Position numbers and translations under genes: made by a program. Shown one piece after another: positions 28,462 to 37,481 of a stretch of DNA of 64,000 bases. Under the pieces are notes generated by a model. It did not search any database. It was not told the origin of the DNA and saw only the letters and a program-made list of their open reading frames with translations. Positions within the stretch are counted from its first letter, which is position 1; every line of letters begins with the position of its first letter. Where the stretch lies: positions 1-64,000 of the forward strand of contig CAVVYV010000007.1 in NCBI GenBank assembly GCA_963752585.1, read 5' to 3'. The stretch comes from CAVVYV01 sp963752585 (lineage in GTDB: Bacteria > Actinomycetota > Thermoleophilia > Solirubrobacterales > 70-9).

Positions 28462-29052
28462 CTAGCGAAATGCGCAGTCCTCGAGATGGTCGTTGACCAG
28501 CCCGGCAGCCTGCATCGTCGCGTAGGCGGTGGTTGGGCCGACGAAGACGAAACCCCGCCGCTTCAGCTCCTTCGCCATCGCCTTCGACTCTTCGGTCGAT
28601 GATGCGATGTCGTGGCCCGAGCGCGGCGCCGGCCGCGAGCCGGGATCGGGCGCGAACGACCAGAGGAGCTCGTCCAGGGTCTCGCCGTCGGCAGGGAGCG
28701 CCCGGGCCGCCTGGGCGTTGGTGATCGCCGCCTCGATCTTCTTCCGGTTGCGGACGATCCCGGCATCGTCGAGCAGCCGCGCAACCTCCTCGTCGCCGTA
28801 CTCTGCGACCCGCTCGAGCTCGAAGCGGTCGAACGCCTGTCGGAAGTTCTCCCGCTTGCGGAGGATCGTCAGCCAGGAGAGCCCCGACTGGAACGCCTCC
28901 AAGGTGAGCCGCTCATAGAGCGCGCGGTCGTCGTGCAGCGGCCGACCCCACTCGTCGTCGTGGTAGGCGAGCAGATCGGGTGCGCCCAGGCACCACCAGC
29001 AACGCGGCCGGCCGTCGGGGCCCTTTTCAACGGCGAATTCCGGCTCGCTCAC
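28462..29052 (-). CDS. tag: DNA-3-methyladenine glycosylase I
   Basis: Removes 3-methyladenine from alkylated DNA to begin base excision repair. 196 residues. The Tag zinc site is visible: RCWWCLGAPDLLAYHDDEWG supplies Cys and His at the N-terminus and NDHLEDC supplies His and Cys at the C-terminus. The helix-hairpin-helix core has LTLEAFQSGLSWLTILRKRE and FDRFELERVAEYGDEEV, and RRGFVFVGPTTAYATMQA is the family's C-terminal motif. It starts six bases after the truncated haemoglobin stop, so the two genes form an operon. Confidence 0.95.
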   Translation of the reverse strand: MSEPEFAVEKGPDGRPRCWWCLGAPDLLAYHDDEWGRPLHDDRALYERLTLEAFQSGLSWLTILRKRENFRQAFDRFELERVAEYGDEEVARLLDDAGIVRNRKKIEAAITNAQAARALPADGETLDELLWSFAPDPGSRPAPRSGHDIASSTEESKAMAKELKRRGFVFVGPTTAYATMQAAGLVNDHLEDCAFR

Positions 29053-29058
29053 GGCTGG

Positions 29059-29521
29059 TTAGGGAGGCGCCTCGCCCCAGCCCCACTTGGGCACCGGGGC
29101 CTCGGGCGGCACCTCGGCGCCCGGCTGGGAGTTGTGGAGGGCGATCCGGGTTCCCCACTCGACATAGGCGATGAAGGCCGAGCGGAACTCGGGGTCGTCG
29201 GGGAGCTTTGCGTCGTCAGCGGCCTCGCTCATCAGGGTGGCGAAGCGAAGCCGCTGCTCGGGGGTGATCCCGAGATCGCGGTGCTTGCCGATCATCCGCG
29301 GGTAGCCCCCGAGCCGCTCGGTGTAGCCGGCGGGGCCGCCGAAGACCTCGCACCACCAGAGGATCACGTGGTCGCGGTGCTCGCGGCTCACCCCGCCGGG
29401 AAACAGAGGCGAGATCAGCTCGTCGCCCTCGACCCGGTCGTAGAAGGCGTCGATCAGCCGCTCGAACGCCTCGCGGCCGCCCGCCCACTTGTACAGGGTC
29501 GGGAGTCGAAGGTTCGGCCAT
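29059..29521 (-). CDS. glbO: Group II truncated haemoglobin (one frameshift)
   Basis: A small haem protein of the trHb2 (HbO) class, linked in other bacteria to oxygen chemistry or nitrosative stress. ATG at 29521 gives MAEPSTP. One extra base near 29498 shifts the frame, after which TLYKWAGGREAFERLIDAFY and DRVEGDELISPLFPGG continue. The body has HRDHVILWWCEVFGGPAGYT, GGYPRMIGKHRDLGI (with the proximal His in GKH) and AYVEWGTRIALHNSQPG with the conserved Trp of group II. About 154 residues after correction. Confidence 0.88.
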
Positions 29522-29527
29522 CCGCCG

Positions 29528-29533
29528 AACTTA
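29528..29533 (-). promoter_or_regulatory. -10 box for a probable leaderless transcript
   Basis: On the minus strand TAAGTT is separated from the haemoglobin ATG by six bases, the same geometry as the element before the nitroreductase gene. Confidence 0.4.
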
Positions 29534-29634
29534 GCGCCTGGCGGTCGTCGGCTGGCGCGGTAGCCTCGGGTAACTCACCGGGGGGCGAGAGCGCTCTATG
29601 AAGTGCTCAGAGAGCGGTGGAGAGATTTCTTGAC

Positions 29635-29928
29635 ATGCCACGGACGGCCGTCCTCGGCTACAACGTGCCGGTCGCCAGCACGCGTCCGGCTCGGCTGCTC
29701 GGCCTCGCCTTCCTCGATCGGATCGAGGCCGGCGAGGGCCTGCTGCTGCCCCACTGCCGCTCCATCCACACCTTCGGCATGCTCTTCCCGCTCGACCTCG
29801 TCTTCCTCGACGCCGAGGGGCGGGTGATCGAGCTGCGTCGGGCGGTGCCGCCCCGCCGGCTCGTCCGGTGCCGGGCCGCCGACGCGGTGCTCGAGCTCCC
29901 CGCGCCGGCGAGTCCGACGCCCCGGTAG
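29635..29928 (+). CDS. DUF192 family protein
   Basis: 97 residues. The DUF192 pattern is plain: TRPARLLGLAFLDRIEAGEG, LLLPHCRSIHTFGMLFPLD (the highly conserved C-x-S-I-H-T-x-x-M segment), LVFLDAEGRVIEL and PPRRLVRCRAADAVLELP. It is a small beta-barrel family of unknown biochemical role, often secreted; no signal peptide is present here. ATG at 29635 begins a protein of the usual core length. It is divergent from the haemoglobin-tag unit. Confidence 0.9.
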   Translation: MPRTAVLGYNVPVASTRPARLLGLAFLDRIEAGEGLLLPHCRSIHTFGMLFPLDLVFLDAEGRVIELRRAVPPRRLVRCRAADAVLELPAPASPTPR

Positions 29929-29994
29929 GGGGAGATTTCCAGCGCCCCCTGCCTCATCTGGCCGTGCTGCCCGGAGATCGAAGAGCTGGCGACG

Positions 29995-30678
29995 GTGCTG
30001 GTCTGCGAGGACGACGATCCGACCCGGGAGCTGCTCTGCGACCACCTGACCGCGGACCGCTACCGGGCGCTGCCGGCCCCGAGCGCCTCCGACGCCCTCC
30101 GGCTCTGCGGCTACAACCACCCGGACCTGATGCTGCTCGATCTCGGGTTGCCGGACGCGGCGGGGATCGACGTCCTCCGGCAGATCCGCGCCGCCGACGG
30201 AGGCGTTGAGCGATTCGACCCCGAGCTCCCGGTGATCGTCCTCTCCGGTCGCGGCAGCGAGGCGGACCGGCTCCGCGGCTTCGAGGCCGGGGCCGACGAC
30301 TACCTGACGAAGCCGTTCCACTATCCGGAGCTCCTCGCCCGGTTGACGGCGATCCTCCGCCGGCGAGTCGGCCGCCGCCAGGGCCCGATCCGGGTCGGGG
30401 AGCTGATCGTCGACCCGGTGACGCGCCGGGTCCGCGTCGGCGAGCGGCAGGTCGAGCTGGCCAACAAGGAGTTCGTCCTCCTCCGCACGCTCGCCTCCGA
30501 GCCTCGCCGGGTGTTCACGAAGGAGGAGCTGCTCCGCGACGTCTGGGGGTTCAGGTCGATGGGGCGTACGCGCACCCTCGACTCCCACGCGAGCCGGCTC
30601 CGCCGCAAGCTCGACCCCGACGGCATCCGCTACGTCTTCAACTGCTGGGGCGTCGGCTATCGGCTGATCGAGGGATGA
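29995..30678 (+). CDS. Two-component response regulator, OmpR/PhoB type
   Basis: 227 residues. The receiver domain has the acidic pocket VCEDDD, the phospho-acceptor Asp in LMLLDLGLPD, a switch Ser in VIVLSGRG and the conserved Lys in DDYLTKPFHYPELLARL. The winged-helix DNA-binding domain follows (VELANKEFVLLRTLASEPRR, VFTKEELLRDVW, TLDSHASRLRRKL and a final YVFNCWGVGYRL). GTG at 29995 is the likely start. Its stop overlaps the kinase gene, and the pair sits immediately before the tad-type genes, which it may control. Confidence 0.93.
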   Translation: MLVCEDDDPTRELLCDHLTADRYRALPAPSASDALRLCGYNHPDLMLLDLGLPDAAGIDVLRQIRAADGGVERFDPELPVIVLSGRGSEADRLRGFEAGADDYLTKPFHYPELLARLTAILRRRVGRRQGPIRVGELIVDPVTRRVRVGERQVELANKEFVLLRTLASEPRRVFTKEELLRDVWGFRSMGRTRTLDSHASRLRRKLDPDGIRYVFNCWGVGYRLIEG

Positions 30679-31319
30679 TCAGCCGCGGGCACAGGCGGCG
30701 CTTGAACCGGGCGATCCACGAGCTCCGTCGCCCGCTCCAGGCGCTGACCCTGGTCGAGGACGGCCCCGGTCCGCCACCGGGATCGCCGCCCGCGGCGGGA
30801 CGCCGGGGGCTGCTGGAGCTCGTCTGCGCCGCGCTCGACGACCTCGATCGGACGGTCAACAACGGGGGCGCGCCGCAGCGCACCGGGCGCCCGTTCTGCT
30901 GCCGGGAGCTCCTCCTCGCCTCACTCGAGCGCTGGCGGCCTGCGGCGGCGGTCGCCGGCGGCTTCAAGGTCTTCTGGGACGCCGGCCCGGCGCTGGTCGA
31001 GGGCGATCCGGTCAGGATTGTCGCAGGCGTTCGACAACCTGATCGCCAACGCGCTCGAGCACGGTGGGCCGCCGCTGGTGATCACCGGCGCCACGGTCGC
31101 CGGCAGGGTCCGGGTGACCGTCGCCAACGGTCGGTCCGCGAATGGCGCGACGAGCTCGGCGGAATGGACGGCGACCCCCGCCACGGCCACGGAACCGCGG
31201 TGGTCTCGGAGGTCGCCTCCGCCCACCGCGGGCGGTTCGCCCTCTGCCGGACGGGCGGCGGCTGCGTCGCGGCCCTGGAGCTGCCGCTCGCCGACCCGCG
31301 CTACGCGCGGGCGGCGTGA
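30675..31319 (+). CDS. Short sensor histidine kinase (two frameshifts)
   Basis: About 215 residues. An H-box-like segment, NRAIHELRRPLQALTL, is followed by a short dimerisation region and a HATPase domain with the N-box AFDNLIANALEHGGPPLVIT and a G-box-like HGTAVVSEVASAHRGRF. Frame changes near 31017 and 31140 leave and then restore the first frame. There is no transmembrane or sensory domain, so it is a cytoplasmic kinase that must receive its input through partners. It overlaps both the regulator gene and the CpaB-like gene by four bases. Confidence 0.8.
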   Translation: MISRGHRRRLNRAIHELRRPLQALTLVEDGPGPPPGSPPAAGRRGLLELVCAALDDLDRTVNNGGAPQRTGRPFCCRELLLASLERWRPAAAVAGGFKVFWDAGPALVEGDPVRIVAGVRQPDRQRARARWAAAGDHRRHGRRQGPGDRRQRSVREWRDELGGMDGDPRHGHGTAVVSEVASAHRGRFALCRTGGGCVAALELPLADPRYARAA

Positions 31320-31964
31320 GCCGTCGCGCCCGGGCGCTCGCCTTCCTCGGCGCCGCGCTCGCCTGCGCGATCCTCGCCGCCGCCCTCGCCGGCCGCTACC
31401 GCTCCTCGGTCGCCGCCCAGTACGGCGCGCTGCGGCCGGTGCTCGTCGCGTCCGCCGAGCTGCCCGCCGGCCGAGCCGATCGGCCCGGCTGAGGTTCGCA
31501 ACGCACTCGAGGTGCGCCGGGTCCCGGCGGCGTTCGTGCCGCCGGGGGCGCTCAGCCACCCGAGGGACGCCCTCGGCCAGGCGCCGGGAGCGGCGATTCC
31601 TGCGGGCTCGTACGTGGTCGGCGCCCAGCTCGCCGTGCCCGCGACCGAGGCGCCGGCGGCGCCGGGGGTGGGACAGGGGCGCCAGCCGGTCCAGCTTGCG
31701 GTGACCGGCGCCGAGGCGCTCCTCGTCGGGGGCGCCTCGCCGGAGGGAAGCCGGGTGGACGTCGTCGTCTCCCAGCAGGGCGGGCTCGGCCAGCGCGGCC
31801 GCACCTACGTCGCCGCCTCAGGGGCGCGGCTGCTGGCCCTCGCGCGGCCGGGCGAACCGGGGGCGGGCTGGTCGGCGACCCTCGCTCTCACGCGGGACGA
31901 GGCGCTCGATCTGATCGGCGCCGAGACCGCGGCCCGCCAGATCAGGCTTCTGCCGCTTCCCTGA
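31316..31964 (+). CDS. cpaB: SAF-domain protein, CpaB/RcpC-like (one frameshift)
   Basis: GTG at 31316 overlaps the kinase stop. An N-terminal membrane helix (ALAFLGAALACAILAAALAG) leads to RPVLVASAELPAG. After a frame change near 31475 come VRRVPAAFVPPGALSHP and AIPAGSYVVGAQLAVP, the SAF fold found in Flp pilus assembly CpaB. The C-terminal half (VDVVVSQQGGLGQRGRTYV, ATLALTRDEALDLIGAETAA) resembles the RcpC region. It lies with CpaF/TadB/TadC genes, so a role in Tad pilus or secretion assembly is likely. The 3' end overlaps the convergent macro-domain gene by 23 bases. Confidence 0.75.
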
Positions 31965-32443
31965 ACGCGCGCTCGGCCTCGTCGCCGTGGACCGCGAAGA
32001 CGACTCGCTCGAGACCGCTGCCGCCCTCGAGGTGGCGCCGCACCTCCTCGACCTCGATCCGCGCCGCGTCGTCGAGCGGGAAGCCGCCGACCCCGGTGCC
32101 GAAGGCGACCAGCGCGAGGCTCTTCGCGCCGAGCTCGTCGGCCTTCGCGAGCGTGCTCGCCGTCGCCCTGCGGATGATCTCGGCGGAGGTGGGGCCGCCC
32201 AGCTCCATCGTCGCCGCGTGGATCACCCAGCGGCTCGGCATCTCGCCCGGCGGTCGTCTCGACCGCCTCGCCGAGGCCGATCGGCGCCGCGCGATCGCTC
32301 TCGGCCTGGACCTCGGGCCCGCCGGCGCGCGAGATCGCACCGGCGACGCCGCCGCCGTGCCGGAGCTCGGTGTTCGCGGCGTTCGCGATCGCGTCCACGT
32401 CGAGCTTGGTGATGTCGGCCTGGGCGACCTCGATCTCGGCCAT
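31942..32443 (-). CDS. Macro-domain (ADP-ribose-binding) protein (one frameshift)
   Basis: ATG at 32443 begins MAEIEVAQADITKLDVDAIA, then NAANTELRHGGGVAGAISRA, the classical N-A-A-N and Gly-rich ADP-ribose-binding loop of macro domains such as YmdB and other ADP-ribose deacylases. A frame change near 32250 leads to PSRWVIHAATMELGG, then SLALVAFGTGVGGFPLDDAA, the second phosphate-binding loop. About 165 residues. It lies alone on the minus strand between the CpaB-like and CpaF genes; a function in ADP-ribosylation reversal is family inference. Confidence 0.85.
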
Positions 32444-32511
32444 GCGCCCCGATTCTCTCCGATCGGCAAGCGGCCGGGGGAGAGCGAGCCCGCGCCGCGG
32501 CTCAAGTTCGT

Positions 32512-33694
32512 GTGCGCGAAGAGGTGCGCAAACGCCATCTCGACCTGCTGGGCGGCGGAGCTGCGCCGGCGGCTGGTCGAGCGCCGCCGGGCCGAGGCCG
32601 CGGCGGGGCGGCGGGACGAGCGCGCCGCTGCCGGAGGCGGTGCGGGAGCTGGTCGACGCGGACTCGGCGATCCTCGAGCCGGCCACGCGTGAGCGCCTCT
32701 GCGAGCTGATCCGCCGCGAGGCGGTCGGCCTCGGTCCGCTCGAGGAGCTGCTCGCCGACCCGGCGGTCGAGGAGGTGATGGTGAACGGGCACGAGCGCGT
32801 CTACGTCGAGCGCTGCGGGACGGGTGGAGCGAACCGAGGTCCGCTTCCCGAGCGAGCAGGCGCTTCGGGACGCGATCGAGCGGATCCTCACCCCGCTCGG
32901 CCGGCGGGTCGACGAGCTCAGCCCGATGGTCGACGCCCGGCTCGAGGACGGCTCCCGGGTGCACGTCGTGATCCCGCCGCTGGCCGTCGACGGGCCGTCG
33001 CTCTCGATCCGGCGCTTCTCGGCGGTGCGCCCGAGCCCCGACGAGCTGGTCGCGCCTCGGAACCCTCACCCCGGAGCTGCGCGACGAGCTCGCCGCCGCG
33101 GTCGGCGCCCGGCGGAGCATCCTGGTCAGCGGCGGGACCGGCTCGGGCAAGACCACCCTGCTGAACGCGCTCTCGGCGTTCATCGACCCGGCCGAGCGGG
33201 TGATCACGATCGAGGACGCGGCGGAGCTGCGGCTGCGCCAGCCGCACGTCGTCCGGCTCGAGAGCCGCCCCGCCAACGTCGAGGGCCGCGGCGTGGTGAC
33301 GATCCGCGACCTGCTTCGGAACGCGCTCCGGATGCGCCCCGACCGGATCGTGATCGGCGAGGTCCGCGGCGGCGAGGCGCTCGATCTGCTGATGGCGCTG
33401 AACACCGGTCACGAGGGGGCGCTCTCCACCGTGCACGCGAACTCGCCCGAGGACGCCCTCCGCCGGATCGAGACCCTCGCGCTGATCGCCGGCGTCGGCC
33501 TGCCGCACGAGGCGATCCGCGAGCAGCTCGGGCGCGGGGTCGACCTGGTGATCCACCTTGCGCGCCTCGGCGATGGAAGCCGGCGGGTGGTCGAGGTCGC
33601 CGAGGTGGTGCGGGCGGCGGGATCCGTCGGCGTCAGGGCGCTCTACCGGCGAGGCAGCGAGGAAGAGCAGAGGCCGTGGGCGCTGCGGCGCTGA
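32512..33694 (+). CDS. cpaF: Tad/type II secretion ATPase CpaF (several frameshifts)
   Basis: Hexameric ATPase that powers Tad pilus assembly. GTG at 32512 gives VREEVRKRHLDLLGG. Frame changes near 32560, 32625, 32822 and 33060 follow, with LCELIRREAVGLGPLEELLA, VEEVMVNGHERVYVERCG and VDARLEDGSRVHVVIPPLAV before a clean C-terminal half. Walker A is SGGTGSGKTTLLNAL, the Asp box has ITIEDAAELRL, Walker B is PDRIVIGEVRGGEALDLL and the His box is TGHEGALSTVHANSPEDALR. About 390 residues in total. It overlaps the TadB gene by 19 bases. Confidence 0.9.
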
Positions 33695-34530
33695 CCGCGC
33701 TCGCGGCGCTCGCCGGCGGCCTGCTGGCGGTCGCCGCACGGGACGCGCTGATCTCGGCGCCGCGGATCGCGGGGTGGCTGGCGGCGGCGGCGGCGCCGCT
33801 GGGCAGAGCCGGCCGGGAGGGGTACGCGCCGAGCGCCGAGGAGCAGCGGCGGCTGGCGCTGCTCGGGAGCGCCGCGATCCTCGGCGCTCGCGATCCTGGC
33901 CGCCGGCCCCGGGCCGCTGGCGGTTGCCGCCGCCGCCGGGCCCTCGGCGCGCGGGCTGGCTGGTGACCCGGCGGCGGGAGCGGTATCGGCGCGTGGTGGA
34001 GCGCTCGGTCCCCGAGGTGGCGACGGCGATCGCCGACGCGATCTCTGGAGGTCGCTCGGTGCGCGGGGCGCTCGCCGGTGCGTCCGTCGTCGCTCGAGGG
34101 ACCGGCTGCGGTGGAGCTGGCCAGGCTGGCGGCCGAGCTCGAGCTCGGCGCCTCGACCGGGGATGCGCTGGACTGCGCTGCGCCGAAGGTTGCGATCGGC
34201 CCGCGTCGACGCGCTCGTGACCGCCTTGCTCAGCCAGCAGGGGGCGGGCGGGGACCTGGCGGGTCTGATGCGGAGGCTCGCCGGAGCGGCCGCCGAGCGC
34301 GACCGGGTCGACGACGAGGCTCGAACCGCGACCACCCAGGCGCGGTTCACCGGGCTCCTGGTGGTCGCGCTTCCGGCCGGAGCCGCGGTGTTCGCGGAGC
34401 TGCTCGAGCCCGGCTTCATCTCAGGGGTGCTGACGAGAGCCTGCCGCCGCGGCGATGCTGGTCGTGGCGGCCGGCTCTTCAGCTGGTCGGCTTCGCGGCG
34501 ATCCGCAGGCTCGGGCGACCGGCCGAGTGA
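33676..34530 (+). CDS. tadB: TadB-like type II secretion F-domain protein (several frameshifts)
   Basis: An inner-membrane platform protein of Tad systems. GTG at 33676. Hydrophobic segments include TALAALAGGLLAVAARDALI, then RRRERYRRVVERSVPEVATA, the typical entry to the F domain. The F-domain body has LSQQGAGGDLAGLMRRLAGA and two C-terminal helices (FTGLLVVALPAGAAVFAELL and a final AAGLQLVGFAAIRRLG). Frame changes occur near 33885, 33955, 34080, 34180 and 34440. The pieces are collinear and add up to about 285 residues, the expected size. Confidence 0.82.
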
Positions 34531-34549
34531 GAGCGAGGGCGGCGTGGGA

Positions 34550-35390
34550 ATGACCGGAGCGGCGATCCTCACCCTGGCGGCGGTCCTCCTCGGTGGGGCT
34601 GCCGCCGCTGGAGGTCCTCCGGGGGCGGTTCGCCGAGCGGGGGCCCCGGGCACCCGGCGGTGTCATCGGAGACGGGCCGCACGCGCTCGCCGCTCGGCCT
34701 GCTCGCGACTCGCCTCGGCTTGCCGGGCCGGATCGCGCGCGCCGGGCTTGCCGATCGCCTCAGCGTCACCGCGCTGCTGGCGCGCAAAGCTGGCGGGGGC
34801 GATCGCCGGGCTCTGCCTGGCGACGGTAGCGGCACCGGGGGCGCCGGGGCGGCTCGTCGGTGATCGTCGTCGCCGGGCTCCCGGCTGCCGGGTTCCTCGG
34901 CCCGGACGCCCTGCTCGAGCGGCGAGCCCGGCGGCGCCTCCAAGCCCTGCGCGGCGGCCTCCCGGGAGCGCTCGACCTGCTCGCGGTCGGGGCCTCGGCG
35001 GGCCGCAGCCCGCTGGCCGGCCTCAGCGAGCTCGCGCACGGAGAGGGCCCGCTGGCGCGAGAGCTCGCGATGCTCTCGGCGGAGACCTCCTGCGGCGCCC
35101 CGCAGCGGGAGGCGCTCGCCGGCCTCCGCCGCCGGGTCCCGGTCGGCGAGGTGGCGGCGATGTGCGGGGTGATCGAGCGCTCCCGTCGCTACGGCTCGCC
35201 CCTCGCCGAGCAGCTCCGGGAGCAGGCGAGCTCGCTGCGCGCTGCGCAGCGGCGCCGGATCGAGGAGCAGGCGGCGCGGGCGGCGCCGAAGATCCAGCTC
35301 GCGGTCGCGCTCCTGCTGGTCCCCTCGGTGCTGCTGATGATCGCCGCCGGGCTGCTCGCCAACGTCGACCGCTTCCTCGCCGGGCTCTGA
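34550..35390 (+). CDS. tadC: TadC-like type II secretion F-domain protein (several frameshifts)
   Basis: The second platform protein. ATG at 34550 (an in-frame GTG six bases upstream is possible) starts AILTLAAVLLGGAAAA. Frame changes near 34610, 34675 and 34850 follow. The clean C-terminal part has LQALRGGLPGALDLLAVGAS, GGAPQ-like segment ETSCGAPQREALAGLRRR, VGEVAAMCGVIERSRRYGSP and LAEQLREQASSLRAAQRRR. The final helix is IQLAVALLLVPSVLLMIAAG. It ends the tad-type run; no pilin, TadE/F or prepilin peptidase gene is in the window. Confidence 0.82.
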
Positions 35391-35403
35391 CTCCCGGAAC
35401 GCA

Positions 35404-35433
35404 AGAGGGGCCGCCCTCGCGAGCGGCCCCTCT
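35404..35433. terminator. Strong hairpin between convergent tadC and phoX-like genes
   Basis: AGAGGGGCCGC at 35404-35414 pairs with GCGGCCCCTCT at 35423-35433, an 11-bp stem with an 8-base loop, placed between two convergent stops. T-rich tails are poor on both sides. Confidence 0.75.
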
Positions 35434-35463
35434 CCGTCATCGGAGCGGTATGCGGCTAGCGGT

Positions 35464-37044
35464 CTAGTCGAACACCTTGTTCCACTTGCCGACCTTCATC
35501 GCCATCAGCTGGCCATGCTCGACCTGGGCCGGCGGGTTGTCGAGGCCCGCGCTGGAATGGACCTGCGCGTCGAGCAGGAACCAGCCCTTGCCCATCACCG
35601 CGGAGGCGTCGATGATCCCGCTCGACTCCTCGTCCTGGGTGATGAACTTGGACCCACCAGGCTCGAACCGCGCCGGGTCGAACCGAGCCACCGCTCCGAC
35701 ATCGCCATTGTCGACGTCGTAGGCCAGGATCTGCGCCACGTGGGCGTTGTTGCCCGGGTCCTCCTGGATCAGCAGGTGGCCCTTCGTGTCCATGTCGACG
35801 TTGTCCGGGCTCCAGATGTTCGGCGACTCGGATCCATCGAGCAGGAGCTCGATCGTGCCGCCGGCCTCCGGGTCCTCCGCGTCGTCGAGGCGGATCCGCC
35901 AGAGGCCACCGCCGTCCCTCGCCGAGGTTGCGCCCTTGCCACCCGCCGTCGTGACGAAGTAGAAGTCACGCGGGTGCCTCGGGTCGAAGGCACCGTCCTC
36001 GATCCGGTTCAGCGTCAGGCCCTCTGTGGTTGCCTGGCTGTTCTGGAGCGAGCCCGGGGCGTCCCACGGGATCTCCGCGAGATCGAAGGGAACCGGGTTG
36101 AACTTCCCGTAGGTGGTGCGGAACTGCGCATCGTTCGAGACCGACTCGTTGAGGAGATCGATCACGTGGCTGTCGCCGTTGGTGAGGCCGGCTTTGTCGA
36201 ACGCGTTGCCGCTCGACTGCTTCTCGCCGACGTAGAGCCACACCTGACCACTGGCGACATCCTCCTGGCCCATCACGTAGGTGGTGTCGCCCTGGTTCTG
36301 TCCGACCAGCGTGTTCTCCCATGCGAACAGGCCGAGGCGGGGCAGCTGCTGCGCCTTCCCGTCGGTGGTGATCCCGAAGAGGCGGCCCTCGTCGTTGGTC
36401 TCCTCGTTTCCGAAGTAGATCTGGCCCTGGTAGCCCTTGCCGCTGCCCTCGCTGAACAGCTGGCCCGGCCCGGTCAGGGAGCTCGAGCAGAACCGCCCGA
36501 ACGGTGCGATCTGCGCCAGGAACATATTCGCGGGGTCACTCGACCGCGGGTTGTCGCCCGCCGGTGACGGGCTGCTCTGGTACGTGCCCGCCGGATAGTT
36601 CCAGTAGCTGACGCCCGGGTCGACCAGATCATTGCCCCTCTCGACCTCGAGGGTCTTCGGATCGATCTCCCACTCGGAGACGAAGGCTCCGGCCTGGCCG
36701 TGGCGCCGCGGCACACCTTGAATCGGGTCGTTCCGGAGCTCGTGGTTCATCAGCAGGGTGAAGTCACGGCCGTTCGGACCCTTGTGGGCGCCCAGCCCGT
36801 CCGGGATCCCCGCCAGCTCGCGCGCGAGGGGGCTCGTGCCGCTGGAGGCGCGACGGTCGTCGCTGACCGTCAGCAACGACGTGATCTTCACGCCCTTCGC
36901 CGCCGGATGTACGTACGGATCGGTATTCGTGTTCGGACCGTTGTCCGTCGAGGGCGCGGCAAAGGCCGTCACCGCCGCCGCGGCGCCGGCGAGGCCGAGC
37001 ACCGTGCCCACCACTGCCTTACTTGGGAATCGGGGGAATCTCAT
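35464..37044 (-). CDS. PhoX-like (DUF839) secreted phosphatase-family protein
   Basis: 526 residues. An N-terminal signal (AVVGTVLGLAGAAAAVTAFA) lacks an obvious twin-arginine motif, unlike many PhoX proteins. The mature protein is a beta-propeller of the DUF839/PhoX type: FTLLMNHELRNDP, GRLFGITTDGKAQQLPRL, IYFGNEETNDEG, YVMGQEDVASGQVWLYVGEK and WSPDNVDMDTKGHLLIQED. Acidic and Asn residues in these strands are the usual calcium/iron ligands of PhoX. An alkaline phosphatase or phosphoesterase role is plausible, but the calling motif set is incomplete by eye. ATG at 37044 is preceded by GGAAGGAG. Monocistronic. Confidence 0.85.
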   Translation of the reverse strand: MRFPRFPSKAVVGTVLGLAGAAAAVTAFAAPSTDNGPNTNTDPYVHPAAKGVKITSLLTVSDDRRASSGTSPLARELAGIPDGLGAHKGPNGRDFTLLMNHELRNDPIQGVPRRHGQAGAFVSEWEIDPKTLEVERGNDLVDPGVSYWNYPAGTYQSSPSPAGDNPRSSDPANMFLAQIAPFGRFCSSSLTGPGQLFSEGSGKGYQGQIYFGNEETNDEGRLFGITTDGKAQQLPRLGLFAWENTLVGQNQGDTTYVMGQEDVASGQVWLYVGEKQSSGNAFDKAGLTNGDSHVIDLLNESVSNDAQFRTTYGKFNPVPFDLAEIPWDAPGSLQNSQATTEGLTLNRIEDGAFDPRHPRDFYFVTTAGGKGATSARDGGGLWRIRLDDAEDPEAGGTIELLLDGSESPNIWSPDNVDMDTKGHLLIQEDPGNNAHVAQILAYDVDNGDVGAVARFDPARFEPGGSKFITQDEESSGIIDASAVMGKGWFLLDAQVHSSAGLDNPPAQVEHGQLMAMKVGKWNKVFD

Positions 37045-37481
37045 CAGGCTCCTTCCAAGGTCGTGCGACTCTGCGAAGGCGGGGAACCTATGAGCGCGCC
37101 CGCGGGGGAGGGTTAAGTGGGGGTGACCCGTCGGTAACGATTTTGTGTAGGCCGAGGTGGGCGTAGCCGCCGCGGTCCCCGGCCGCGCGAGGCTCGCTGC
37201 AAGTCAGGTTGCACCGAGAGGTCCGATCGGGGGGCGTCGGGAGCGGGTCGGCGGTGGGGTGGAAACCGCTTCACGACGCCGTTTGCGGGTTCTTCAGGGG
37301 CCGGCTAGCAATTCCGTCCGACGGATCGGCTCAAATGCCAGCCGCAGCGAAGTGTTGCAAAGTGGGACAGAGTGGGTTAGCGTGTCGTCCCAGAGTTGGT
37401 CAAGGGCCGGGGTGGTGAGGCTCCTCCCACCTCACCTCCCCGGCCCGCTCCGAACCGACTCAACTCCGGAGGAAGCCCACC
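37045..37481. promoter_or_regulatory. Intergenic region with mraZ promoter and MraZ-box repeats
   Basis: 437 bases between divergent genes. On the plus strand TTGCAA (37355-37360), 17 bases and TAGCGT (37378-37383) form a promoter. Overlying it, at 37351, 37361, 37371 and 37381, are four units in register: AGTGTTGCAA, AGTGGGACAG, AGTGGGTTAG and CGTGTCGTCC, a 10-base direct repeat. MraZ binds direct repeats with TGGG spaced ten bases, so autoregulation of the dcw cluster is expected. GGAGGA lies eight bases before the mraZ TTG. The first 250 bases hold nothing else I can name apart from the leader of the PhoX-like gene. Confidence 0.7.

Noticed and set aside
37351..37390. Short tandem repeats as a CRISPR remnant or minisatellite
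   Set aside because: The 10-base period and place over the mraZ promoter match MraZ operators; there are no spacers or cas genes.
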